A stretch of 64,000 bases of DNA from Ustilaginoidea virens (Eukaryota > Ascomycota > Sordariomycetes > Hypocreales > Clavicipitaceae). The stretch is from positions 3,710,001-3,774,000 of the forward strand of contig NC_057319.1 of NCBI RefSeq assembly GCF_000687475.1. The letters are read 5' to 3'. The position numbers were made by a program, and so were the translations under genes. The notes below the pieces were generated by a model. The model did not search any database. It was given only the letters and a program-made list of their open reading frames with translations, and had not been told where the DNA came from. The stretch's first letter is position 1. Each line of letters opens with the position of its first letter. Shown here piece after piece: positions 11,823-22,900 of the stretch.

Positions 11823-12526
11823 CGTGAACCCGAATTCCCTACGCTGTGATCGAAACAAGACAGCGTGTTCGTTGCATGTACTTCTCAAACAAGCCGTGCC
11901 AGTTAGATCATTCCGATGTCGCGGAGAGAGTAACCATGGTGGTGAAGAATCGGGGGCCGTCCTGGAACAAGCATTGACCATTAGTGATTATCAGTACGGC
12001 ATCACACGACGGATAGGTAGGAATAGAAATCACCCTTGCGCCACTGTAGGAAGTCTTGTCACAATTAGCGTCTTGTGCAGATGGGGTTGTTGCTAGGAGG
12101 TGTTCGTCACGCGTTGAACGCCGCCCTGTCGCAACCAAAGTCGCGAATTGAATGGCGTGTAGTCCGTACTCCGTACGGAGTGGAGTACAGTGCTTCGCTC
12201 GCGCGGCTGGACCCGCCAGTGCTGACTAAATGCCCCGTAAATCTACTGTCAAAGTTACATGTAATCACCCCCGAGATTGATGCTGCCTGAGGCATTCACA
12301 AATGGACTCGGGGCTCCCAGAAGTTAGAACCATGGCCGAAACCATGGCCAACCCTTTGCAACATCGGAACTCGTCTTACAGTAACAAAGCAACAACCCCG
12401 GTTCCTCAGCGAAAAATTAAACGATCGTCGGGCAAACTTACCTACCAGTTGCCGACGACTGCCTGCTACCTGTTTTCGACGAAATAGAAACAGTTAATCG
12501 CCCGCTGCAGCGGTTCAAAGCCGAAC
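11823..12526. promoter_or_regulatory. Shared divergent promoter region, SAS3 and complex I subunit
   Basis: The 704 bp between two diverging start codons must hold both promoters and leaders. It contains a perfect 14-bp palindrome ACTCCGTACGGAGT at 12168-12181. No clear TATA box was recognised for either gene. Confidence 0.5.
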
Positions 12527-13046
12527 ATGCCTGTTCCTTTCGAGACTCTGCTGCCCTACGCCATCATGATTGGTGTACGTACCACGATGGCAATGCGAAA
12601 TCGCCAACGAGTGTCAGAGGCTTATTCGGAATGGTAGATGTTTGGCGTTACAGGCACGGGCCTGGCTGTTGTCAAGACTTGGCGCAACGAGGGCAAGCGG
12701 CCGCGGTACTCATTAGATCAGTGGGATCGGGTACGTTGAGGGTTCTTCCATCTGGGCAATTGGTCGCTGTTGTCAACTAATCTTTCGCCGCAGCAAAGTA
12801 AGGGAAAGCCTGAGAATACTCACCGGACAGTAATGCGACCGATGATCTGAGGCTGACTGAACCATACAAAGTGATGGAACGTGACCGCAGACTTACAGGC
12901 ACTTTGAGGGGACAAACAGACAGGCCTGAAGCACCCCCAGGGTTCGAATTTAGCAACGGATGGAAGGTATGACGATATATGCGTTTCAAAAGCACATGAT
13001 TTGAGAAGCTGACCTTCCGACGTAGCTGGAAAAGCGCTTCATATGA
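12527..13046 (+). CDS. NDUFA1: NADH:ubiquinone oxidoreductase MWFE/NDUFA1-type subunit
   Basis: Four small exons, 12527-12574, 12638-12734, 12872-12966 and 13026-13046, give 86 residues, the family's usual size. The protein starts MPVPFETLLPYAIMIG, has one N-terminal membrane segment running into MFGVTGTGLAVVK, then a matrix-type tail with SLDQWDR, MERDRRLTG and PPGFEFSNGWK, and ends LEKRFI. This matches the fungal 9.5-kDa accessory subunit of the complex I membrane arm as I know the family. The second donor is GTTGAG at 12735, four bases downstream of a better-looking GTACGT. Only this choice gives a GT-AG intron with closing phase, and it yields WDRVLMERD, colinear with the family's WDRxMMERD. 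The gene is convergent with NCS6, 200 bp away. Confidence 0.86.
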
Positions 13047-13246
13047 AGGAGCTCGAACTAACCCCATGAAGAATTATGGCCAAGGGGTAGTGTCCAAATG
13101 TGTATAATAGCGGCAGCGATATTGACAAAATCCAGCACTCCCGACAAAGACAAAGACGCATCACGTCAGGTTGCCGGTTGCGGATAATGTGTCATGGAGA
13201 CGGTGCAACTTGTGGTGCGGAGTCGGATAAAATTCGCCTCTGTGTG

Positions 13247-14425
13247 TCATATTGAAACCTCGGGTCTATTCTTATTCAGATTCTCCAAAAGTGTACAGGC
13301 TTGGCATATATCCTGACTGGACATGTATCCGCATTTGATACACTGACCTAGTTTCTGCAACGGTCTGGACGTGCGCTCTTGCTCCTTCTGCCCTCGCCAG
13401 TCATGTGGGGAAAGCTTTACGGAGCCGTCTCTCGCCGCCGTGTCACTCGACGTGATTTCAGTCTCGAGTTTTGCAGCCTCTCTTTGGGCTTTCAGGCTTT
13501 GCTCGAGCTGTGTGAAGTCGCTCGGCGCAGTCCCACCGCTGGCAGAACCACAACCACCCATGCCCTCGCCCTCGTCGCAACCACAAGCATCGCGGCCTTT
13601 GTCCGGCGTGAGTCTGGCCATGTCCTCCCCGCTTCTGACAATGTCCAGAATCGCACTGGGGCGAACTTTCTCCAAGCTCTTGATAAGCGTGCGGGCCGTT
13701 CCCCTGAAAGCCTCTGGGCTGTAGATGCATTCTGTGCTGAAGTAGTCAAGCTTCTTGTGGTGCGCGTAGAGGACAATCTCCTTCTCGTATGCGTACTTCA
13801 ACGGTTTGCTTCTTTTCACCTCGCTCGAAGCACTGCCTGTGACGATGCTTGTGCTCCTGGACAGGCGTGGCAAGTCGCCCCGCAACAGATTCATCAGCAC
13901 CGTCTCGGCAACGTCGTCGGCATTGTGGCCAGTGACGACGTGTCGAATGCTCAGCTGCTTGGCGCCACGATCCAAGGCCTGCCGCCGGAAAACACCACAG
14001 TATGTGCAGTTGCCCTTCTTTCCTACGGTTTCGACAACCTGGTCCATTGTCCATCCGTATAGATCATCATAGCCCACGATCTGCAAAGGCATATCATACT
14101 GGACTGCATTCCGCTTCACAGTTTCAAGGGAGTCATCTCGGTAGCCCTTGATTCCTTCGTCGACGCTCAGAAGCACCAAGTCCAAACCATAGCTGTGCCG
14201 TTCATTCAGAGTCTTCAAGACCGAAGCTAGAACGGTGGAGTCTTTGCCGCCGGATGCACCTATTGCAACCCTTTCGCCAGGGAAGAACAACTTGGACGAA
14301 GTGATGGTGTGATGAACTTCGTCCTCAAAAACGGAGAGAAAACAATCCTTGCATAGCTTGTGGTGATTCTTGGATCTCTTGATGACGGCTCGGTTCCCGC
14401 ACCGGAGGCACGTTGCTGGCGGCAT
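13247..14425 (-). CDS. NCS6: Cytoplasmic tRNA 2-thiolation protein 1 (Ncs6/Ctu1)
   Basis: Intronless, 392 residues. The family (TtcA/TuiI type) adenylates wobble U34 of Lys, Glu and Gln tRNAs; with Ncs2 and the Urm1 sulfur carrier it makes mcm5s2U in the cytosol. Seen: an N-terminal zinc ribbon (CLRCGN ... LCKDC), the PP-loop ATP motif ASGGKDST at about residues 60-67, the catalytic-type cysteine in [20 protein letters not shown], and a second cysteine pair, [16 protein letters not shown], at the C-terminus. A variable insert with [14 protein letters not shown] lies near residues 305-325. The start at 14425 ([11 protein letters not shown]) puts the zinc ribbon at the N-terminus, as in homologues. 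Confidence 0.95.
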   Translation of the reverse strand: MPPATCLRCGNRAVIKRSKNHHKLCKDCFLSVFEDEVHHTITSSKLFFPGERVAIGASGGKDSTVLASVLKTLNERHSYGLDLVLLSVDEGIKGYRDDSLETVKRNAVQYDMPLQIVGYDDLYGWTMDQVVETVGKKGNCTYCGVFRRQALDRGAKQLSIRHVVTGHNADDVAETVLMNLLRGDLPRLSRSTSIVTGSASSEVKRSKPLKYAYEKEIVLYAHHKKLDYFSTECIYSPEAFRGTARTLIKSLEKVRPSAILDIVRSGEDMARLTPDKGRDACGCDEGEGMGGCGSASGGTAPSDFTQLEQSLKAQREAAKLETEITSSDTAARDGSVKLSPHDWRGQKEQERTSRPLQKLGQCIKCGYMSSQDICQACTLLENLNKNRPEVSI

Positions 14426-14750
14426 GATGCGTGGAGTTGCGCGTTGGCCTCGCGAGTGTTTCAAACTCGAAGTACAGCCTTGTGCTGTATGCCGTGGATA
14501 GAGTATTTCATGCAGGTGGATCTGCAAGAAACCCGTCTTTGTTTGCGAGGGCAAATGGTAGTCACCGTCAATGGTTGGGAGGGCTGTCATCCCAACTGGG
14601 CAAAGAACCGCGAACACTGGCCTGCTCTGATTGGCTTGGTGCATGGTGGAGCCACGACAGACTTCACATTTAGTCCGAAGTTACTCCGTAGGTGTGGCTC
14701 AACTCCAAGCCCTAATTTTCCACGCACCACACCTTGCAGGAAAACCCCTC

Positions 14751-14785
<35 letters not shown>

Positions 14786-14870
14786 CCCTCCCATTTGTTT
14801 CCCTTGTAACCCATCATCATTGGCATCATATTTGCTCTACACAGCTGAGCAACGCCGCCCAAGGAACAAG
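14426..14870. promoter_or_regulatory. Divergent promoter region, NCS6 and ribosomal protein eL8
   Basis: 445 bp between start codons. It contains TACTCCGTA (14682-14690), a telobox-like GCCCTAA (14709-14715) and a T tract of about 29 bases (14757-14785) roughly 90 bp before the eL8 start. Telobox-like TTAGGGC sites are known in some ascomycete ribosomal-protein promoters; whether this one works is a guess. Confidence 0.4.
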
Positions 14871-16157
14871 ATGGTGAGTTGGTAGACTTGCACGACTCTA
14901 ATTGCCACAGTTTTGGGTCGAATGCGCGAAACCGCTTTCTGATCCCATGGCCTTCGCGTTGGGTCTTTTTTGGCCCTTGACGCGATCGCCCATGCGGATT
15001 TCCACCGGCTTGTCGATGATGCGTCACTGCATCAGCAGACTTGCTGGAGAAGACTTGGCTGGAGATTGACGGGAAATGCGCTGAAATATTGCCATGACCG
15101 TCTGCGCATCTCACTAGAGTTCAGAGAAGACTATTTAGCTCGAGCAACTCGCTAATGTCTTCTTTCCTCAATGACAGCCCCCCAAGACTGGAAAGAAGGT
15201 GGCCCCGGCCCCTTTCCCTCAGGGAAAGGCTGGATCCAAGAAGGCTCCCAAGGTACGTGAATGTCATGAATCTCTGCTCCGCCTGAAGAAGAGTGAAATT
15301 GATTTTTTTTTCTTCCCTTTTTTTTTTTTTTTTTTCGCGGACATGCAGAACCCTCTCATCGAGAAGCGTCCACGCAACTATGGTATCGGCCAGGACATCC
15401 AGCCCAAGCGAAATCTATCGCGCATGGTTAAGTGGCCCGAGTACGTTCGCCTTCAGCGCCAGAAGAAGATTCTCCAGATGCGCCTGAAAGTTCCCCCTTC
15501 CCTGGCTCAATTCCAGCACGTCCTGGACCGCAACACGGCCGCCCAGGCTTTCAAGCTCCTCAACAAGTACCGCCCCGAGACCAAGGTTGAGAAGAAGGAG
15601 CGTCTGTTGAAGGAGGCCACCGCGGTCAAGGAGGGCAAGAAGAAGGAGGACGTCAGCAAGAAGCCCTACACTGTCAAGTATGGGTTGAACCACGTTGTCG
15701 GCCTCATTGAGAACAAGAAGGCTTCTTTGGTCCTCATCCCCAACGACGTCGACCCTATCGAGCTCGTCGTTTTCCTGCCCTCTCTCTGCAAGAAGATGGG
15801 AGTGCCCTATGCCATTGTCAAGGGCAAGGCTCGTCTCGGTACCGTCGTCCACAAGAAGGTCAGTCACACGCTCTTTTCGCTTGCTTTTTGCGATGCGATG
15901 CGTTGCGTTGGGTTGCGTTGGGTTGCGGACCTTGAGGCTAACCCTTGCCGCTACAGACTGCTGCCGTGTTGGCTCTGACCGAGGTACGATCCGAGGACAA
16001 GTCTGAGCTGGCCAAGCTGGTGTCCGCCGTCAAGGATGGCTTCATGGATAAGCACGACCAGGTCCGAAGACAGTGGGGTGGTGGCATCATGGGTCCCAAG
16101 GCTCAGATGCGCATCGTGAAGAAGCAGAAGGCATTGGAGGCTGCCACCAAGATTTAA
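14871..16157 (+). CDS. RPL8: 60S ribosomal protein eL8 (L7Ae family; fungal L8)
   Basis: Exons 14871-14873, 15178-15252, 15349-15858 and 15957-16157 give 262 residues, the usual length. The first coding exon is the ATG alone, followed by a 304-bp GTGAGT intron, a layout common for fungal ribosomal-protein genes. The N-terminus is basic ([12 protein letters not shown]), then [14 protein letters not shown] and [15 protein letters not shown]. The L7Ae RNA-binding core is [20 protein letters not shown]...[14 protein letters not shown]. The C-terminus ends [12 protein letters not shown]. The protein binds 25S rRNA in the large subunit. Intron 2 contains a long T tract just before its CAG acceptor; intron 3 is a GATGC/GTTGC tandem repeat. 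Confidence 0.96.
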
Positions 16158-17146
16158 GCTGTCTGGTGTGTGTTTGTATGTGTCTCGACCGTAATAGCGC
16201 AATTTAGTGCTGTTTGGGGGGGGGGGGGGGGGGAGGGGGGGAATTCATCAACGGTGTTTTGCGGGTTGAAAAATCAAAATGGAAAACATGATTTGATGAT
16301 TTTTTTTTAGCGACTACATATGTGAAACCGACTTTTCCCATCTTGCCTCATTGCTGAAGATGAAGATGTCTTTTCGCTACCTGCGCATGGTATATGGGAG
16401 GTGAGCGGAAGGTGATGGGGTGGGGGGCAGTGATGGCGGTCAGTCTATGTATGCCCTGCAATGATGCCACAGCTTGAGACTGCACTGGACGCATCATTCT
16501 GGCTTGCCAGACACGGGCGCTTTCTTCCTCTTCCTCTTCTTCTCCGGGATAAGTGGCAGGGATCCAATCGCAGCACCCGCCAGAGCAGGCAGACCCAAGA
16601 CGACGCCGCATGCGGATCTGGATCTTGGGCGCAAAGACTCCATCCGCCGATCGGAGTCGGACCCGCGCCATCTCCAATCGACGCAAGAGGCCTGGGCACC
16701 TGCTACCACCTGCACATAATCAATATGTATGTCCCCTGCCCTGGCAGCCGAACCAGGTGCCGCGGATGCCGACGGGGCTGTTCGGATTTATGCGATTTAT
16801 GCCCCCCCCCCCCCCCCCCACACCCCCTCGGGGCCAGCTGCGCAACGCCCGGCGCCCAGGTGCCAGCCCTATAAATAAAACGCAGCCAGCTGGCCGCCGA
16901 AGATCGATGATGACATTGGACGCCCAGCCCTTGACCCCCGCGCTCCTGGGGGTTTCAAACGCCGTCATGGAAAATCTCGAGCCGCGCCGACAGCAGCAAT
17001 AGATATCGCCTCGCTGCCCGCCCCCCCCGAAGTTGCTCTCTCTGGTGCGACCGCGACCACCCGCCGTCCTCCTCCTCCTCCTCCTCCCGCAAGCTGACGC
17101 AGAGCCGCCCGCCCTACCCGTTTCGTTATTCCCAAAGCAAGCCGCC
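16158..17146. other. Intergenic region, eL8 3' flank and DUF1295 promoter
   Basis: No supportable gene. It holds a G run of about 18 then 7 bases (16216-16241), a C run (16803-16819) and a CTC-rich stretch just before the next start (about 17069-17088). TATAAATA at 16870-16877 is a possible TATA box for the DUF1295 gene, about 270 bp before its ATG. Confidence 0.5.
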
Positions 17147-18407
17147 ATGGCAGTGGTACACGTCCTAGACGACTACTACCTCGGCATCACGGCCCTCGTC
17201 ACCGTCGGCTACCAGCTGTTCTTCTTCGCCATCGCCTATGCCTGCAAGTTCGACAAGCTGACCGGTCCGTATGGCCCCCTTCCCCCCCGGCGGGACCAGG
17301 AGGAAAGATCCCGTCTTATGCCAAACCATCCTTGGCGGGCGGGGGCGAGGGAAAACAAAGAGAAAGCAACCCGCTGACAGATGGAACACCCTCCCCCTCG
17401 CAGACCTCGCGGGCGGCAGCAACTTTGCCGTGCTCGCCGTGCTCACGCTCTCGCTGTCGGGCCACCACCACGCCCGCCAGCTGGTCGCCTCGCTGCTCCT
17501 CATCGTCTGGGCCGTCCGCCTCTCGGGCTTCCTCTTCTTCCGCATCCTGCGCACCGGCTCCGACGACCGCTTCGACGGCAAGCGCGACAGGTTCCTGCCC
17601 TTCCTGGGCTTCTGGGTCTTCCAGATGGTCTGGGTGTGGGCCGTGTCGCTGCCCGTCACCGTGCTCAACTCGCCGGCCGTGACGCGGTACGCGCAGCACG
17701 CCTTTGGCACCGGCAGGGACGTCGCGGGCGTCGTCCTCTTCGCGCTGGGCTTCGTCATGGAGAGCGTCAGCGACGTGCAAAAGTACCGCTTCCGCAGGGA
17801 CCGCGACGCCTCGGCCGTCTGCGACGCGGGCTTGTTCGCCGTCTCGCGGCATCCAAACTACTTTGGAGAGATACTCGTCCAGTTTGGTACGGTTTTTTTG
17901 GCATGGATTCCTCGCCCAGGAAAATCGCCTTTTTATCTTATTACCCCCCCCCCCCCCCCCTTATTCCTCTCTCTCTCCTCTTGGTCAAACAGGATTGAAG
18001 CAAGCTGACATGGGGTAAAAAAAAAAAAAAAAAAAACTCTCGCAGCCATCTACATGATTGCCGTGTCGCCCGCAGCGGACGGCTACGTCGCCGGCCAGGC
18101 CTACAAGGCTCTGTACGCCACCATCCTCGGCCCCGTCTTCCTCACCGCTCTCCTCCTCTTCGTCTCGGGCCTCCCGCTGTCCGAGCGGCCCAAGGCCAAG
18201 GCCCGCTACGACAAGAACAACAACTGGGACGAGTACAAGCGGTGGCTGGACCGCACCAGCATCCTGATTCCGTTCCCGCCGCGCCTGTACGAGAAGACGC
18301 CGACGGTGCTGAAGCGCACCGTCTTCCTCGAATTCCCCATGTACGTGTTTGACCCTGCGACGCAAGGTGGCCGCGAGGAGGAAGAGCAGACGTTGAGCGG
18401 CGCGTAG
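17147..18407 (+). CDS. DUF1295 / steroid 5-alpha-reductase-like membrane protein
   Basis: Exons 17147-17264, 17404-17886 and 18046-18407, all junctions phase 1, give 320 residues. Hydrophobic segments run through most of the protein. The family hallmark SRHPNYFGEILVQF straddles the second intron, followed by AIYMIAVSP. The C-terminal cytosolic part has ARYDKNNNWDEYKRWLDRTS. DUF1295 proteins are related to 3-oxo-5-alpha-steroid 4-dehydrogenases and isoprenylcysteine methyltransferases; the substrate of fungal members is not clear to me. Intron 2 holds a C run, a CT repeat and an A run (18017-18036). Convergent with MED8. Confidence 0.85.
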
Positions 18408-18752
18408 AGCGGCGCGTAGAGACAGCTTTCAATAAAATCGTGTTTGGGGCGTTTGCAACATGTGGAAAACGTAAACGTCTCGTAAACCTTGCGCGTAAAC
18501 CTTGCGCTATTCTGGTCCCAAAAGGCGTGGCGCGCGCTCTCCCCCCCCCCAAACCAAGCCGAGTGCCGCATCCCCCGGGGCAAAAACAAGCCGGTTCGGG
18601 TGAGCTCGAATCGGGGGCACATGGCCGACGCTCCAGCGGTGCAGCTCACATGTAACATCGACCCGGTGCGTTCCATCGCGCTCAACGCCGCCCCAGTTGC
18701 TTCATTCATGTCCATGTAGCCAAGATTCCATTCCCTCCACGACAAAGCCATC
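18408..18752. other. Convergent intergenic region, DUF1295 and MED8
   Basis: 345 bp between two stop codons. It starts with a direct repeat of GAGCGGCGCGTAGA around the DUF1295 stop (about 18395-18422) and contains two copies of CGTAAACCTTGCG (18480-18507). No gene is seen; it is presumably the two 3' ends. Confidence 0.5.
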
Positions 18753-19003
18753 TTAAGACAAAGCCATCTCCGTCCCCCTCGGCGGTATATTCACCCCTTC
18801 TAGCCCCCTCTTGATGATGCCCAGCTTCCTCTCAAACTCCACATTCCGAGGCACCTCAAAGTCACCCCTCGCCGCGAACCAGAGCAGCGTCTCCGGTTCG
18901 GCACCCTTGTTCGCCGCCTCCCCGTCCTTTGCATCGTCGTTCCCATCGCCGTCGCCAACCTCGTCCTTGCCGTCCGCGTCGTCGTCACCGCCATCATCAT
19001 CAT

Positions 19004-19035
<32 letters not shown>

Positions 19036-19713
19036 TCGCTCTCGTCATCCAACGCCCTCTTCAGCCCTGTGCGCACGTTCTGCACGCCCAGGTTCCTCTC
19101 CTCCTTTGTGTACACGTCTCCCGCCTCGTCTCTAACGTAGGCTGCTATGCGGCCGTGCGTCCACTCCCTCAGCTCTTCCCATATGGACTGCAGTTCGGCG
19201 ACGCCCTCTGCAGTAGCGAGCTTGGCCGTCTCGCGGCCCTGCAGAACCAGCTCCTCCACGTCGGGCTCAAGCTTCTTGCGGAGCAGCTGCGTGAGAATGT
19301 TTTCCTGCGTCCGGCCGGGATAGTTGGTCGAGGGGCGAACAGCCATTCGGGTGAAGAGGTCCGAGTTGGCGTTGAGGCTGTCCAGCACGGACTGCAGGTT
19401 GCGTTGGATGATTTGGGCCGAGGCCTGGAGCGATGAACTTTTACAACCAAAAGAGCAAAAGAAAAACAACAAAAAAAAAAAAAAAAAGAAGAAGAAGAAA
19501 AGGGAGGAATTGCACACGTCAGTACTTTGTACATGAACTCGATGGGCTGTTTCACCAGAGGACCTGGTTCCGTCGCACATACGGATGCGGCAAGGGGTTG
19601 CTTTTTAAAATGTCCAGCTTGAGACTCTGGATGCTGCTGGATAACTGAGCCAGTCGCGCGACCATGTGCTCAACAGACTTGAGCTCGTCGTCGTCTAGGC
19701 CGAGCGTTGCCAT
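18753..19713 (-). CDS. MED8: Mediator complex subunit 8 (Med8)
   Basis: Exons (minus strand) 19713-19583 and 19437-18753 give 271 residues. Med8 is a head-module subunit of Mediator in the nucleus. Family landmarks: start MATLGLDDDELKSVEHMVARL, NPLPHP at the exon junction, then SSLQASAQIIQRNLQSVLDSL, RPSTNYPGRTQENILTQLLR and KKLEPDVEELV. The tail holds a long Asp run (about residues 185-215) encoded by a GAC/GAT microsatellite near 18,950-19,045. The intron has a long T tract (sense strand) before its acceptor. The ATG lies only 107 bp from the outer retrotransposon LTR, so most of its original promoter is now 21.6 kb away. Confidence 0.93.
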
Positions 19714-19820
19714 GGTCGCTGCTGGGGGAGGCTTCGCCTTGATGGGGGATTGTGACGAGGTGTATTTGGTGCAGGACGACAGATGCAATGGCTGGCAAGA
19801 GACCTGACGGTTTATGCGAG

Positions 19821-19960
19821 TGTCACGATCAAATGAGGTTAGAGTGTGTGTTGTAATAGGCTTGGTTCTTCTCTCTAGCTAATGTCTATAGGGAGCTAAT
19901 CTATGCGTATATATATATAGGTATTATCACGTGAGGGTGTCACGTGAGTGATATATAATA
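19821..19960 (-). repeat. Outer gypsy LTR, MED8-proximal copy
   Basis: Pairs with 41318-41457 at equal length; all differences I see (about 15) are transitions. It contains two TCACGTGA palindromes at 19927-19934 and 19940-19947, which match the CACGTG core bound by bHLH factors. Preceded by target duplication GCGAG. Confidence 0.93.
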
Positions 19961-22900
19961 AGTGCTGCCTATTAAAAAAAAAATAGTATCTTTGCTGTAA
20001 CTTAATTATCTTTAACGCCTAAATTCTATTCCTATCTATCACCCTACGCCTCGTCGAAGTAGGCATTATCGTATGGCGGTAGGGTAAGGGATATAATAGT
20101 AGCAGGTGGTTAAGTCGATTCTATCGCGATTACTAATGTAAAGGCTATATAGGTCGTTCGTTTTATTATACGAGGTCTCTTTTTCGCTAGCTTAGGAGTT
20201 ATAGATTTTATCGGCTTAGGTATCAAAGATACTAATAGTAGTAGCTCTACAATACTAGTAGTTGGTATACGGTAAGTCGTATCGGTAAATTGTGGCTCTG
20301 CAATACTAGTGGTTAATATACGGTAAATCGTATTAGTAAATTGGTATAGGGCCGATATATTGCGATTTAAAGCCTTAGTGAGCTTGAATATTTGCTATTT
20401 TTATTAAGTTATCTATTCCTTAATAAGTTTTAAGTAACGCTTAAGGGCTTCTATATATTAGAGTAACTACTTAAATTATCTCTCTAAAGTAAGGATAAAT
20501 CGAGGTGCTAAATAATTAAAGTCTACTATTTCTTTAATAGGGTTAGTTTAAGCAAAGTAGGTATAGATAGCTTTTAATAGGTCGGAAGCGATATAAGTTA
20601 GCTTTATTAGTTTATAGGCTATATCGGCAGCGGGAAGGCCTTATATAAGCTTAGAGATATATTAGGTTAAATTTATTAATTCTTTAAGGATATCGCTAAA
20701 AGGTAAGTAGGATAATACTAAAGGGGGTATAGGCTATAGAGGTTGCTATTAATTAATCGGGGTAAAAGAGGTAGTTAGTATTAGGCTAAAGGGCGTTATT
20801 TCTATTATAAGCTTATTTAGGTAGAAGTATTACTATATATCGATAATAGGCGTAAGATATAGAGGAATCTAATTTAGGAGGTCCTAATAGTATTAATATG
20901 CATTTTAATATTTAGTATTTCTCGATAAGGCGGGTCTTTAGATTATTTTAGAGATAATAATTTAGAGGATATCCTATAGGTCCTTAGGGACTTAAAGGGC
21001 GGTTAAAAGTTTTTTAGTTAAGGTATTATTTAATAGGGTGGCGTATATACTAGCGAGATTAAGTAAGAGAATAATATTTGCTAGGGAGGCTAATTTAATA
21101 ACCTCCTGCGGTAATACCTATTAATATATAAGGAAATATCTTATAAGGATATATTATAGCGAATTTAGGCTATATACTTAGATAATATTAATGATATTCT
21201 ATTGGGATTATAGTGCTAAAGGTTATATAGATATTATTAGAATAAGATATAGGCTAAGCAGACTATAGGATTGCTAACGTAGAGGAAGTTATAAGTATTA
21301 AGTTAGGAAAGATAAAAAGTATAGATAAGGCAAAGGGGAAATTATATATATAGTATATAGTGAGGTCAGGGTGAGGTAGATATTATCGTATAGTTTAGGT
21401 TTTTTAGTATCTTGCTAGATATACGATTAAATAACTTAATAGTTAAATATTATATTATATTAGGCTTTAAGTAAGGTCTATTAGGTGATTTAATTTTACT
21501 ATTCGTATAGCTAGCAACTCTTCTATATATTAAATAGGGTTTTCTATCTCTTTTAAGGCTATTAGAAGAATTAGTCGATAGAATTAAGTAATAAGCTATT
21601 TATCAAGTAAATAGCTTTCTAATTGCTAATATAGGAGAAATCTCCCCAGATTATTTTAGCAACTATAGTATAGGCGATACTACGGTGATTATTAATCTAG
21701 AATAAAATATAAATTCGTCTAATAAAGAAATTATTTTAAGGTAAGGCGATTAATTAGTAAAGGTCGAAATAGGGAAAGACCTATTTTAAAGGCAATTTAT
21801 TAAGTATATAAAGTAGAATTTTATATTTTTAAGACGAAAAGTAAATAGCTAATAAGGTATAGGGTATATTTAGATTAAAAAATCGTTAAAACTTATCGAT
21901 TTCCTAATAATTATAAGTTAGCTATAGCGTTCTATATGAAATATTCGGTAGGTTATCTATATCTATAGTAGAGGCTAATCGAGTAGGTCTAGTGCTTATT
22001 AGGCTAGAAGTTAGAGGTAGTTATTATAATAATTATTTTTTGCTAGTAGAGAGGTAAATAAAAGAGTATTATTCTATTTTTAAAGTAACTTTAGGCCAGA
22101 GGTTTTTTTTAGTAGTATGTTAATTGTTAATTACTAATTATATAAGCTATTAAGGTCGATAAACTTAATATAGTATTATATTCTATTTATTATATATTAA
22201 TGGTCGATTATCAGCTATATATTATAATTAGTGAGATAGATCGGTACTACTATTAGTGCTAGTCTATTAAATATATCTAGAATAAATAGTTCGAGGTAGT
22301 TGACTAAAATAACTAAGTATATTCGCTAAGTGTCTAGAAGGTTAAGCTTATAGGTAGACCTGCTTATACGTTTTATTACCTTAAATAGGCCTGCGAATTT
22401 AGCTAAATACTTTTAATTAAGTTATAATAGAATTAAATATCCTTTCTTATTAAGACAGATAAGTATCTTATCTCCTAATTAGAAGAAAGTAGAGTAGTAT
22501 TTATTATTATAGTATAATTTTATTTATATAATAGCAATAGCTATTACGTTATAGGCCTAAAGTTGTTCTGCGATATAATTAAGTAAGTCTAAAGGGGGGT
22601 ATATAAGCGCACTAATAATATTATTAGGGTTAAAACTAAGAATAATTTAGTTTAGTAAAGCTCTAGTCGATGCGTTTAGGGTATTATTAAATTCAAATTA
22701 AAGTTTAAGTAGAATCGTCTTTTACTACTATAGGTTTTTTAAGTAATAAATATAGATTTATATTATTGATTTAACCTATTAGATTATTCGTTTAGTTTAG
22801 TTATCTATTTAGGGATAATAGGCTATCGAATAGAGCAATTTTATGCCTATTAATTTCTAAAAGCTAGACTATATAGCAGATAAGAATCTCTTATTTCTAT

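Noticed and set aside
12929..12960. tRNA B-box-like GGGTTCGAATTT
   Set aside because: Lies within the coding exon of the complex I subunit, and no matching A box or cloverleaf is visible.
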